Part shown: piece by piece, positions 44,384 to 52,982 of the stretch
Layout: the number at the start of each line of letters is the position of its first letter
Position numbering within the stretch: the first letter of the stretch is position 1
Assembly: GCA_904419495.1 (NCBI GenBank)
Contig: CAJFRV010000008.1
Location: 1-55,332 of the forward strand
DNA length: 55,332 bases
Reading direction: 5' to 3'
DNA from: an uncultured Clostridia bacterium
GTDB taxonomy: Bacteria > Bacillota > Clostridia > TANB77 > CAG-508
Program-made: the position numbers and the translations under genes
The notes under the pieces: model-generated
Told to the model about the DNA's origin: nothing
The model's input: the letters and a program-made list of their open reading frames with translations, nothing else
Database searches by the model: none

Positions 44384-44399
44384 TAAAAGAGGTAAAAAT

Positions 44400-45341
44400 A
44401 TGATAATAGATTTTGGAATGAATTGGGAAAACTTTTATACAGATAATATTGTAGGATATATAAAATCATTACAACAAAATCCATTTGAATTAATAACATT
44501 AATGATTGATCTAGCAATTGTAATCTTTTTAATCTATTCCTTTTTAAAAATTGTAAAAGGCTCTAGAGCATGGCAACTAATAAAAGGGATTGCATTATTA
44601 ATTGTTATAACATGGCTTAGTGGATTATTTAACTTGCAAATATTAAATTGGATTTTAACTGGAATTATGAATTTAGGAGTCATTGCTATTATTGTTATAT
44701 TCCAACCGGAATTAAGGAGAGGATTAGAACAATTAGGTACGAATAAATTCACAAAATTTTTTGGAATTGATAAAGATTTGGCAACTAAGACAAAAGAAGA
44801 TATTTATAAAATTGTAATAGCATCGGGAGAATTGTCTAAAAGTAAAACAGGTGCATTAATTGTTATTGAAAGAGATATTAAAATACAAGATATTATATCT
44901 GGTGGAATTCCTATGAACGCAGATGTATCTCCACAGCTATTGGTAAATATTTTTGAACCGAAAACACCGTTACATGATGGTGCTGTTGTTATTTCTGGAA
45001 ATAAAATAGCTGCGGCAGCATGTGTACTTCCATTAGCAGATGATAATGATATTGCAAAAGAATTAGGAACAAGACATAGAGCAGCAATAGGAATATCTAA
45101 AGAATCTGATAGTATCGTTGTTGTCGTTTCTGAAGAAACAGGAAAAATATCAATTGCAAAAGATGGTACATTAATTGCAGATGTAAATGAAGAAGCTTTG
45201 AAAAAAATATTAATTAGTAATGTGGTAACAAAAAGATTTGCCATAGAAAAAAGAGAAAGAAGAAATAAAATAAGAGAAATAAGAGATAGACTACATAAAG
45301 AGAAACAAGAAACAAAAGAAAATGAAGAAAAGAAAGAATAA
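44400..45341 (+). CDS. cdaA: Diadenylate cyclase CdaA
   Basis: CdaA makes cyclic di-AMP, which controls potassium and osmotic balance and cell-wall homeostasis. Three membrane segments occupy the first 90 residues, and the DAC domain carries the two active-site motifs LHDGAVVI and GTRHRAAIG. A charged helical tail follows. The length of 313 residues is slightly long because of the tail. The usual partner cdaR is not adjacent; the next gene is truA. Confidence 0.94.
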   Translation: MIIDFGMNWENFYTDNIVGYIKSLQQNPFELITLMIDLAIVIFLIYSFLKIVKGSRAWQLIKGIALLIVITWLSGLFNLQILNWILTGIMNLGVIAIIVIFQPELRRGLEQLGTNKFTKFFGIDKDLATKTKEDIYKIVIASGELSKSKTGALIVIERDIKIQDIISGGIPMNADVSPQLLVNIFEPKTPLHDGAVVISGNKIAAAACVLPLADDNDIAKELGTRHRAAIGISKESDSIVVVVSEETGKISIAKDGTLIADVNEEALKKILISNVVTKRFAIEKRERRNKIREIRDRLHKEKQETKENEEKKE

Positions 45342-45365
45342 AAGTCGCAATATGCGACTTTTATT
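45341..45365 (+). terminator. Terminator after cdaA
   Basis: AAAAGTCGC and GCGACTTTT form a short GC-containing stem right after the cdaA stop. Confidence 0.75.
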
Positions 45366-45461
45366 GGTGGTATAGGATTTTGTTTTTCAATACCACTAGA
45401 AAATTGTAATTACACTACTATTATTAAAAATACATGTAGTATGAGAAAGAGGAATTTTAAC

Positions 45462-46202
45462 ATGAGAAATATTAAATTGATTATTGAATATGATGGAAAA
45501 GAATTTAATGGATGGCAAAAACAACCCAACAAATTAAATATTCAAGGAGAAATTGAAAAAGCAATAGAAAGAGTGACTGGTGAAACAGTTGATTTAACTG
45601 CATCAGGAAGAACAGACTCAGGAGTACATGCTATTGGACAAGTAGCAAATTTTAAGACAAATTCTACTATTCCTATAGAAAAAATTCCAATTGCTTTAAA
45701 TGCGAATTTAAAAAAAGCAATAGTGATAAAATCTGCAGAAGAAGTAGAAGAAAGATTTCATAGTAGATTAAATTGCAAGAAAAAAACATATCGCTATATC
45801 ATCAATAACTCAAAATATGGAACAGCTATTTATAGAAATTTGGAAACACATATACCTATGAAATTGGATATATCAAAAATGCAAGAGGCTGTGAAATATT
45901 TTGAAGGTGAACATGATTTTAAAGCATTTAAAGCAAGTGGAACAAGTAGCAAAAGCAGTGTAAGAATCATTTATAAGGCAGAAGTGATAGAAGCAGAAAA
46001 CGAAAGGATTTACATAGAATTAACAGGAAATGGATTTTTATATAATATGGTTAGAATTATTTCAGGAACGCTTGTTGATGTAGGATTAGGAAAATTAGAA
46101 CCAAAAGAGATAGAAACGATAATACATGATAAAAAAAGAGAAAAGGCTGGAAAAACATTACCGCCACAAGGATTATACTTAGTAAAAGTTGAATATGAAT
46201 AA
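45462..46202 (+). CDS. truA: tRNA pseudouridine(38-40) synthase TruA
   Basis: TruA modifies uridines 38-40 in the tRNA anticodon arm. The catalytic motif SGRTDSGVHA with its aspartate is present, along with RFHSRLNCKKKTYRY and GNGFLYNMVRIISGTLV. The start at 45462 gives MRNIKLIIEYDG, the normal N-terminus. The earlier ATG at 45441 in the track lies upstream of the AAAGAGG ribosome binding site. The final length is 246 residues. Confidence 0.94.
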   Translation: MRNIKLIIEYDGKEFNGWQKQPNKLNIQGEIEKAIERVTGETVDLTASGRTDSGVHAIGQVANFKTNSTIPIEKIPIALNANLKKAIVIKSAEEVEERFHSRLNCKKKTYRYIINNSKYGTAIYRNLETHIPMKLDISKMQEAVKYFEGEHDFKAFKASGTSSKSSVRIIYKAEVIEAENERIYIELTGNGFLYNMVRIISGTLVDVGLGKLEPKEIETIIHDKKREKAGKTLPPQGLYLVKVEYE

Positions 46203-46280
46203 AAATAGTTAATGTTAATTTTATTAACAAAATATAAGGAATATGCATAAAATAAAGTAAAAAAGGAAAAGGAGAAAGCT

Positions 46281-46910
46281 ATGAATATTATTTTACTTAT
46301 ATTTTTTGCAATTCCATTAGCAGTTATTATATTTTCAATCGCATTACAAAAATTACTAAAGTGTCCAGCATTGGTTGCAGCAATTGTCTTTGTTATAGGA
46401 ATTATTGTTACTTTTATAATAGGAAGTCTAATTGCATTAGCAGCAACTCTGGTTTATACACTCATCAGTTATATAGTGGCAGTAATTACCTGTTTCATAT
46501 GTCGATATTTTAATGATCATAATAGAGATAATTGTAGAAGAAATTGCTCTTCTTGTATGAATGACAATAGTAGAAATAATCTACTAACAATTAGTAGCAG
46601 TTGTCAAAATAACGGAAATGGCGATTTATTAACAATTAGTAGTAATTGTGCAAATGGTCGTTCAAATGATTTGCTTACGATTAATAGTAACAATAATGGA
46701 AATAATTGTTGTTGTAATCATCATGATGATGGTTGTAGATGTAGAAATGACAATGATAATCAGGTCAATACAATTAATGGGGTAATAAGGATAGTGGATA
46801 ATAATTGCCCTAATAATACAGATGAGATAACAACAAGAATCAATGTAGTACCAAATACAGCAAATAATGGAAGAAGTGGTTGTATTTGTGGTAGATATAG
46901 GAGAAGATGA
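46281..46910 (+). CDS. Membrane protein with Asn/Cys-rich repeat tail
   Basis: This 209-residue protein has two or three hydrophobic segments in the first 75 residues, then a polar low-complexity tail. The tail contains three spaced copies of a NDLLTISSNC-like unit (NNLLTISSSC, DLLTISSNC, DLLTINSNN), a cluster NCCCNHHDDGCRC, and a C-terminal GCICGRYRRR. The many Cys and His residues could bind metal or form disulfide links, as in some spore-coat or exosporium proteins. I know of no family. The start is supported by AAAAGGAGAAAGCT. Confidence 0.55.
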   Translation: MNIILLIFFAIPLAVIIFSIALQKLLKCPALVAAIVFVIGIIVTFIIGSLIALAATLVYTLISYIVAVITCFICRYFNDHNRDNCRRNCSSCMNDNSRNNLLTISSSCQNNGNGDLLTISSNCANGRSNDLLTINSNNNGNNCCCNHHDDGCRCRNDNDNQVNTINGVIRIVDNNCPNNTDEITTRINVVPNTANNGRSGCICGRYRRR

Positions 46911-46973
46911 TCAATTTGTGATATTTTAAGGGATTTTAAAGATGGAATCAAAACTTCATTAAAAAATTCAAAC

Positions 46974-47081
46974 AGAAAAGATATAGAATATTAAAATGAA
47001 ACGATTTTGCGTATCTAAATTCAAATTTAGTTTATACAAAATTGTGTGATCATTTTATATTCTATATTTTTCTATTTGAAA
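46974..47081. repeat. Imperfect inverted repeat in an intergenic gap
   Basis: AGATATAGAATATTAAAATGA and TCATTTTATATTCTATAT pair imperfectly across about 108 bases. The 279-base gap contains no gene that I can see. Confidence 0.4.
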
Positions 47082-47189
47082 AAGTAAAAAAGGGAAATAA
47101 GTCTGTTTCACAAATTCCTTAATTCATGACCATGAGTTGAAATTTCTATCAATTTGTGTTACTATATATAATACTAAAAGGAGGAAAAA

Positions 47190-48044
47190 ATGTTAGAAAT
47201 ATTAGAACATACAATAGAAGATAGTATAAAATTAATTCCATTCTTATTTCTTACTTATTTACTGATGGAATACATAGAACATAAAACAAAGGAAAAAACA
47301 AAAGAAACAATAAAAAAATCAGGAAAATTCGGACCGTTTTTCGGAGCTGTATTAGGAATCGTTCCACAATGTGGATTTTCTGTATCTGCCACGAACCTAT
47401 ATGCTGCTAGAGTCATTACACTTGGAACATTAATTGCAGTATATTTATCAACATCAGATGAAATGTTACCCATATTTCTATCAGAAGGTGTTGCAATAGA
47501 TGTTATATTAAAAATATTAGCAATAAAATTAGTGATTGGTATGATAGCAGGGTTTCTTATTGATTTTGTACTAAGATTGAAAAATAAAGATAAACAAGAA
47601 GAAGAAAAAATTATTGATCTATGTGAAAAAGAACATTGTCATTGTGAACATGGAATTTTTAAATCTGCTTTAAAACATACTGTAAATATATTCATTTTTA
47701 TATTTATCATAACTTTAGTTATTAATATGGCAATACATATAATAGGAGAAGAAACAATTGCGTCTTTTATGTTAGATAGACCGATACTTGGACCAATTAT
47801 ATCAGGTGCAATAGGATTAATTCCAAATTGTGCATCTTCAGTGATCATAACGCAAATGTATTTAGAAAATATAATATCTGTTGGAACAATGATTGCAGGT
47901 TTACTGGTTGGGGCTGGTGTAGGATTGGCAGTATTATTCAGAACCAACAAAGGCATAAAGGAAAATATAAAGATTACAATTTTATTATATGCGATTGGTG
48001 TTATATCAGGTATTATATTAGAACTTATTGGACTAAATATATAA
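47190..48044 (+). CDS. Putative heavy-metal exporter (ArsP_2 family)
   Basis: This is a polytopic membrane protein of 284 residues with two homologous halves. Each half has a conserved loop with a cysteine: GIVPQCGFSVSAT in the first and GLIPNCASSVIIT in the second. Between them is a cytoplasmic metal-binding-like stretch (CEKEHCHCEHG). This pattern fits the putative 10-TM heavy-metal exporter family (ArsP_2). The exported substrate is unknown. Translation starts after AAAGGAGG. Confidence 0.8.
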   Translation: MLEILEHTIEDSIKLIPFLFLTYLLMEYIEHKTKEKTKETIKKSGKFGPFFGAVLGIVPQCGFSVSATNLYAARVITLGTLIAVYLSTSDEMLPIFLSEGVAIDVILKILAIKLVIGMIAGFLIDFVLRLKNKDKQEEEKIIDLCEKEHCHCEHGIFKSALKHTVNIFIFIFIITLVINMAIHIIGEETIASFMLDRPILGPIISGAIGLIPNCASSVIITQMYLENIISVGTMIAGLLVGAGVGLAVLFRTNKGIKENIKITILLYAIGVISGIILELIGLNI

Positions 48045-48063
48045 AAGTATATATAGAAAATTA

Positions 48064-48094
48064 AAAGACTTACATTAGTAAGTCTTATTTTTTT
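48064..48094. terminator. Terminator between convergent genes
   Basis: AAGACTTA and TAAGTCTT form a stem followed by a T run, at the shared end of the exporter and VirD4-like genes. Confidence 0.75.
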
Positions 48095-50409
48095 TCATTT
48101 TTCTTAAAGTTTATAACAACGGCGTCATCATTATCAAATAAGTATTTTGAATCTGTAGTATCTGTTTGAACTGGGTTGATTTCATCTCTATCATCTTTAA
48201 AATCTAAATTTTTTAGATCGAATTTCTTTTTAGAAGTATCATCTTCAGTTGCGGTTGTTACACCATCAGAATATTTTCCAAAATCAAAAGTTTTCACTTT
48301 TTTCTTTTCTTTATATTTTGATTCTAGATAATTAAATCTGCCCGGTCCTACCATTAATTTTCCACCGATATCTTTTACCTTGTAAGCACACTTTTTATCA
48401 GTTAACATACCTTGTAATTTTCCCGGTGTAAAATAATCAACATATGCCCATTGTACATCGCCATATTTAGATGTATATTTTGTTTTTTCTGTATCAAAAT
48501 CAACTTTGTATTTCCATTCTCTGTGTGAACCAAATTCTGAAACCCACCATTGTAATTCTTCTATAACAGCATTACCTGTAAATACTTTATTTGAGCAGTT
48601 TGATAAAATTGTATTCTTATAATTTTCTCTAGATTTTGGTGTTTCTAGTTGTGCTAGGTTTTGTGCAGAGATGATAGTTCCTACACGATATTTTCTGTAC
48701 ATTGTAAAGATTGCTTCTGTAGCTTTACAAATAAAATCAGGAAATTCATCAATATATAAAAAGTTAGGAACCCTAGAATTTTCTCCACCGGGTCTTCTTA
48801 AAACAGCATTTTGCATTGAAATTAAGAAAAACATTCCAAAAGCTTGATGCGTTGAAGAACCTAAATCTCCACGTCTAGTACATACAAAAGTGATATCTCC
48901 ATTTGCAAGTGCTTTATCAAAGTCAATATTATTGAAACGATTACATAGAATAGATTTAACGCCCGGTAATCTTAAAAGATTATCTAGTTGTGTAACAGCT
49001 GCATAAATATCTTTTTCTGTTTGTTCTTTGGCAATACCATCTTTATAGAAACATTTTTTAAAATAAGCAAGTTGAATTGCATATTTTTCTCTTAATTCTT
49101 CATCATGAGCTAATATTTCACACATTTTTTCTATCAAATCAAAATTTGTGAACATTTTTAGCATATCTTCCATATTAGGAAGTGCACCTTCATTCATTCT
49201 AGGATACATTTCTTTTAATATAATAGCTAAATTTTCTATAGCTTGAATAATAAAATCTTCTCTATAAGCATCTTCAACTTCTTCGTGAGCAGTATTGTAC
49301 ATAGCTTTTAAAGCAGAAGATATAGTAACAGCTATTTTTGAAGGCTCATCATATACAAAAGGATTTAATCCCATTGAATTTGGATTAGAAGGATCAATAA
49401 TATTATATTTAAATCCATAATTATCACATACCCCAATCATATGATCAATTAGTTCATAATCAGGTGACATGATTTCCATTCCTAAGTTTTTGTAAACATT
49501 TTCTCCGTTATATTTTCCAAGAATCATTTTCTTCATGTAAGCATCATATACATCTTCTTTACCTTCAGTAGGAGAAAGCATTTCTAGTTTGAAATTCTCA
49601 TTTAGATAATCATTATCATAAGGTCTATTTAAATGTGCAATACCTGTTTTTAAAGCAGTATATCCCATTTCTTTTGAAACTTCTCTAAAGAAATATTTCT
49701 TTTCAATATCCCTTGCAATCATTGGTTCAAATACTAAAGAAGTTTTTCCTGTTCCAGAACCTCCACATACAAATAAAGATAAATATCTAGAAACTTCTGG
49801 AATGATAATATTTTTACCATAATCATCATCTGTACATAAGAATACTTCGCAAGTATATACACCTCTGTCTTTTTTAGGATCTGATAAATCAATTCCTTTG
49901 TAGTCCCAAATAGAACGGATTTGATCTAAGTTATCATTAATACCCATATATAACCATTTGAATACAGGGAATATGGTTACTAATGGTAAGTAAAGTGAAA
50001 TACTGATGAAAGCAGGTTTTACTAAATCAGAAAACTCTGTAATAATTTCTACATAGTTTGGAACAGATAATAGTAATAACCAAAGTCCCATATTCAGCCA
50101 TTGGGTAAACATAGAGACAGCAATGACATATAGTCCAATGACATATACGTAGAAAATAGAAACTTTTTTCATATTAGAAGTTGCAAATTCAGAATTTCCT
50201 GAAAATAAAAATGCAAATATAGGACAGGCTAATGCTAATGTATATTGAATAGGTCCCCAATAAGAATATGATACACCTGTAAATATCATAAGAAGCATTT
50301 CAACGATTCTATCTACAGCTAAATATACAGTTAATAGCGTTAATATATATGTTGCAAATGTATTTCTATTTATATTTAATTTCTTCAAAAAATTATCTAT
50401 TAGCTTCAT
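48085..50409 (-). CDS. VirD4/TraG-like type IV coupling ATPase (orphan)
   Basis: This is a 774-residue AAA-type ATPase of the conjugative coupling-protein family. Four or so membrane segments fall in the first 165 residues. A Walker A motif (CGGSGTGKTS) lies near residue 220, a Walker B-like FLYIDEFPDF near residue 540, and an arginine/glutamine region TIISAQNLAQLE follows. VirD4/TraG proteins feed DNA-protein substrates into type IV secretion channels. No relaxase, VirB or other transfer gene is nearby, so it may act alone or belong to a dispersed system. The C-terminal tail is charged and probably disordered. Confidence 0.75.
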   Translation of the reverse strand: MKLIDNFLKKLNINRNTFATYILTLLTVYLAVDRIVEMLLMIFTGVSYSYWGPIQYTLALACPIFAFLFSGNSEFATSNMKKVSIFYVYVIGLYVIAVSMFTQWLNMGLWLLLLSVPNYVEIITEFSDLVKPAFISISLYLPLVTIFPVFKWLYMGINDNLDQIRSIWDYKGIDLSDPKKDRGVYTCEVFLCTDDDYGKNIIIPEVSRYLSLFVCGGSGTGKTSLVFEPMIARDIEKKYFFREVSKEMGYTALKTGIAHLNRPYDNDYLNENFKLEMLSPTEGKEDVYDAYMKKMILGKYNGENVYKNLGMEIMSPDYELIDHMIGVCDNYGFKYNIIDPSNPNSMGLNPFVYDEPSKIAVTISSALKAMYNTAHEEVEDAYREDFIIQAIENLAIILKEMYPRMNEGALPNMEDMLKMFTNFDLIEKMCEILAHDEELREKYAIQLAYFKKCFYKDGIAKEQTEKDIYAAVTQLDNLLRLPGVKSILCNRFNNIDFDKALANGDITFVCTRRGDLGSSTHQAFGMFFLISMQNAVLRRPGGENSRVPNFLYIDEFPDFICKATEAIFTMYRKYRVGTIISAQNLAQLETPKSRENYKNTILSNCSNKVFTGNAVIEELQWWVSEFGSHREWKYKVDFDTEKTKYTSKYGDVQWAYVDYFTPGKLQGMLTDKKCAYKVKDIGGKLMVGPGRFNYLESKYKEKKKVKTFDFGKYSDGVTTATEDDTSKKKFDLKNLDFKDDRDEINPVQTDTTDSKYLFDNDDAVVINFKKNEKK

Positions 50410-50515
50410 TTAAAATATCCTTTCAAAATTTAAACTCATACATATATATTATCCTACAAAATAGCTAAAAAAACAAGACTTTTAATCAAATTTATTTAAA
50501 GTTTTGGTTTATTTG

Positions 50516-50636
50516 AGGGGCGGAGCGATGATTTTGGGGACGGAGCAAAAAATCATCATTTCTATAAAGATTCTTTTATAAAATTTTTTATAGAATAAAT
50601 GATGATTTTTTGCTCCGTCCCATCGCTCCGTCTCCC
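50516..50636. repeat. Palindromic element with GGGGACGGAG motif
   Basis: The left arm GGGGACGGAGCAAAAAATCATC pairs with GATGATTTTTTGCTCCGTCC on the right, with outer CGGAGCGATG pairing with CATCGCTCCG. The left arm carries an extra 7-8 bases. The element lies in the divergent promoter region between the VirD4-like gene and DUF2508. Confidence 0.75.
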
Positions 50637-50723
50637 TTGACACTTTTTTTTTCGTCCTCAAAATCGTAGTATAAAAAATATATATTTGAATATACTATTA
50701 CAAATATAAATGAGGTGAAATAT

Positions 50724-51008
50724 ATGATAGATGGATATATGCAAGAAAGTGAAATTGAAACGTTAGACGAAAGAGAAAAAGAAATAGAACTAATCAAGAA
50801 TATTATTTTTACAAGAAAAGAAATAAAAAATGTAGATAAAAACTTTGAGTATGCACAAGATGATTTAGTAGATTATTATATTTATCAAATGAAAGCAAAT
50901 CAGGCAAAATTAAATTATTTGATAAAAATGGCAAAAATGAAGGGAATCACAGTAGATATGATTAATGATATAAAATATAGACTTTTAGATGATAAAGAAG
51001 TAGGATAG
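50724..51008 (+). CDS. DUF2508 family protein
   Basis: This is a small helical protein of about 94 residues. The C-terminal half (DDLVDYYIYQMKANQAKLNYLIKMAKMKGI) matches the DUF2508 family as I know it, a small protein found beside bofA in spore formers. The start at 50724 follows GAGGTG, and the GTG used by the track is part of that site. bofA lies 68 bases downstream. Function is unknown. Confidence 0.75.
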   Translation: MIDGYMQESEIETLDEREKEIELIKNIIFTRKEIKNVDKNFEYAQDDLVDYYIYQMKANQAKLNYLIKMAKMKGITVDMINDIKYRLLDDKEVG

Positions 51009-51076
51009 GTCTATTTGTCCAATTTTTAGCATAATAATTATTAAAAGAATTTATATGCTATAAATTGGAGGGAAAT

Positions 51077-51337
51077 ATGGATTTGAATATCATTACATAT
51101 TTGGCTTGTATCTGTTTTATATTTATCATTGGTAGAATTTTTATTGTTCCGATTAAAAAAATATTGAAATTAATATTAAATTCTATAATTGGTGGAATTG
51201 TGATATATATAATTAATTTAATAGGGGCAAATTTCGGATTTCATATAGGGTTAAATATTATAAATAGTATCATTATAGGATTATTAGGATTACCGGGAGT
51301 TGTCTGCTTAATTATTGTAAAATTGCTAGTCGGATAA
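51077..51337 (+). CDS. bofA: Pro-sigma-K processing inhibitor BofA family protein
   Basis: This 86-residue membrane protein has three hydrophobic stretches and the family C-terminal motif GLLGLPGVVCLIIVKLL. In Bacillus, BofA holds the SpoIVFB protease inactive in the mother-cell-derived membrane until a forespore signal arrives. Start 51077 gives MDLNIITYL and follows GGAGGGAAAT; the upstream TTG is not needed. A BofC-C protein is encoded elsewhere in this window, so both named brakes of the sigma-K checkpoint have relatives here. Confidence 0.85.
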   Translation: MDLNIITYLACICFIFIIGRIFIVPIKKILKLILNSIIGGIVIYIINLIGANFGFHIGLNIINSIIIGLLGLPGVVCLIIVKLLVG

Positions 51338-51388
51338 AAGAAAAATATGAAACATATTAAAAAAGAAAATTAATAAGAGTAAGATGAG

Positions 51389-51420
51389 AAAAGTTACTAT
51401 GTATCAAGTAACTTTTTTTG
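51389..51420 (+). terminator. Terminator after bofA
   Basis: AAAAGTTACT and AGTAACTTTTTTT form a stem with a T run. Confidence 0.8.
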
Positions 51421-51493
51421 TATATGAGGTTGAATCATCTAAAAGTTTTTGTTAAAATTTAAACATATAGTTAAAACAATAAGGGAGAGAAGT

Positions 51494-52096
51494 ATGAAAC
51501 TAATATTGTTATCTAGTAACAATGAAATTATAAAAATATATTTAGATGAAGGTAAAAAAATAGGCTTTATACCAACAGCTTCAGAATTAGATGAAAATCG
51601 ATGGTATATGGAAAGAGACAAAGCAAAGTTATTAGAAATGGGATATATTTTAGAAGATATAGAGATTACTAAAGAAAGCATAGAAGAAATTAAAAGAAAA
51701 ATAGAAAATGTAGATGCTTTGTTTATTGCAGGTGGAAATGCTTATTATCTTTTGCAACAGTTGAAAAAGAAAAATATAATTGAAATAATTAAAAAATTTG
51801 TTCAACAAGACAAATTATATATAGGTACAAGTGCAGGTGCTGTAATTACATCTCCTAACATAGAAGTTATAGAAGATATGGATAATAAAGATATGGCACC
51901 AGAGTTAAAAAGCTTTGAGGCTTTAGATATTATTGACTTTTATGTATTACCACATTATAAAAGTAAAGAAAAATATACAGTAAAAGCAGATTTTATTGAG
52001 AAGAAATATCCAAATTTAAAATTTGAAAAAATAAGTGATGAACAAGCGATTATTGTAACAGGAAGAAGTACATATACAGTGGTAGAAACAAAATAG
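51494..52096 (+). CDS. Peptidase S51 (dipeptidase E-like)
   Basis: This cytoplasmic serine peptidase, about 200 residues long, has the class-I glutamine-amidotransferase-like fold. The nucleophile motif GTSAGAV, the preceding DALFIAGGNAYYLL and the VLPHY motif match S51 peptidases, which cleave Asp-containing dipeptides or related substrates. The start at 51494 follows AAGGGAGAG; the track begins 15 codons too early. It lies 21 bases before the HAD-phosphatase gene. Confidence 0.85.
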   Translation: MKLILLSSNNEIIKIYLDEGKKIGFIPTASELDENRWYMERDKAKLLEMGYILEDIEITKESIEEIKRKIENVDALFIAGGNAYYLLQQLKKKNIIEIIKKFVQQDKLYIGTSAGAVITSPNIEVIEDMDNKDMAPELKSFEALDIIDFYVLPHYKSKEKYTVKADFIEKKYPNLKFEKISDEQAIIVTGRSTYTVVETK

Positions 52097-52117
52097 AATA
52101 TGAAAGGATAGAAAAAT

Positions 52118-52897
52118 ATGAAGTATATAAATCATGAGAAAAAGTTAAATTCTATAAAATTACAAAAAAACAATTTTTACGTCCTAATTGATTTTGATAG
52201 AACAATAACAAGAGCTAAAAGTATAAGTGCATGGAGAGTATTATACTATTCAGATTTATTAGGAGAAAATTTTAGAGAAAAGTATACAGAGATCCATGAC
52301 AAAACAGAGTTAAATGAAAATGAAACAAATGAAGCAAAACAAAAAGCATTTGAAGAAAGATTTGCTACATATATGAATTTATTAAAAGAATGTCATTTTA
52401 ATAAAGATATATTGAAAAAAGCAGTAGAAAAAACTGATTTGAAATTACGTGAAGAAGCAAAAGATTTTTTAAAGAAAATGCATGAAAACAATATACCAGT
52501 AATTATCATTTCTTCTAGCTTGAAAAATGTAATAGAAGAATATCTTAGACAGCAAAATGCATATTTTGACAACATTTATATTTATGCTAACTATTATGAT
52601 ATGAATGGAGTAGAAGAAAAAAATGTTACAAATATTACACCATATAATAAAAATAAAATAGAATTTTCTGAAGAATTAAAAAAACGTATTCAAGGTAAAG
52701 AAAATATTTTGCTATTAGGAGATATCATAAATGATATTAATATGGTATCAAGTAAAACTCTAAATAGAACAATAACTGTGGGATTTTTAGAAAATGATAT
52801 TGAGAAAAATTTAGAAGCTTATAGACAGAATTTTGATATTGTATTAACTAATCAGGCAAGTTTTAAAGAGGTATTTGAATTAATAGATTTTAAATAG
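52118..52897 (+). CDS. HAD-superfamily phosphatase
   Basis: This is a 259-residue haloacid-dehalogenase-fold hydrolase. Motif I (LIDFDRTIT), motif II (VIIISSS), a lysine region and motif III/IV (LLGDIINDINMV) are present. A helical cap of about 90 residues after motif I is of the C1 type. The layout is closest to phosphoserine phosphatase-like or pyrimidine-5'-nucleotidase-like members. The substrate is not evident. It is probably co-transcribed with the S51 peptidase. Confidence 0.75.
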   Translation: MKYINHEKKLNSIKLQKNNFYVLIDFDRTITRAKSISAWRVLYYSDLLGENFREKYTEIHDKTELNENETNEAKQKAFEERFATYMNLLKECHFNKDILKKAVEKTDLKLREEAKDFLKKMHENNIPVIIISSSLKNVIEEYLRQQNAYFDNIYIYANYYDMNGVEEKNVTNITPYNKNKIEFSEELKKRIQGKENILLLGDIINDINMVSSKTLNRTITVGFLENDIEKNLEAYRQNFDIVLTNQASFKEVFELIDFK

Positions 52898-52913
52898 AAA
52901 AGTAACAAAATAT

Positions 52914-52952
52914 AAAACACCAGACTTAAGAAATTTAAGTCTGGTTTATCTT
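52914..52952. terminator. Terminator between convergent genes
   Basis: AAACACCAGACTTAA and TTAAGTCTGGTTT form a strong stem between the HAD gene and the end of glmS. Confidence 0.75.
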
Positions 52953-52982
52953 TATCTTTGATTTCGTTAACGCATGCCTCTC

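Noticed and set aside
46580-46700. CRISPR-like short repeats at LLTISS
   Set aside because: The repeat is in protein-coding sequence with codon-level variation and irregular spacing.
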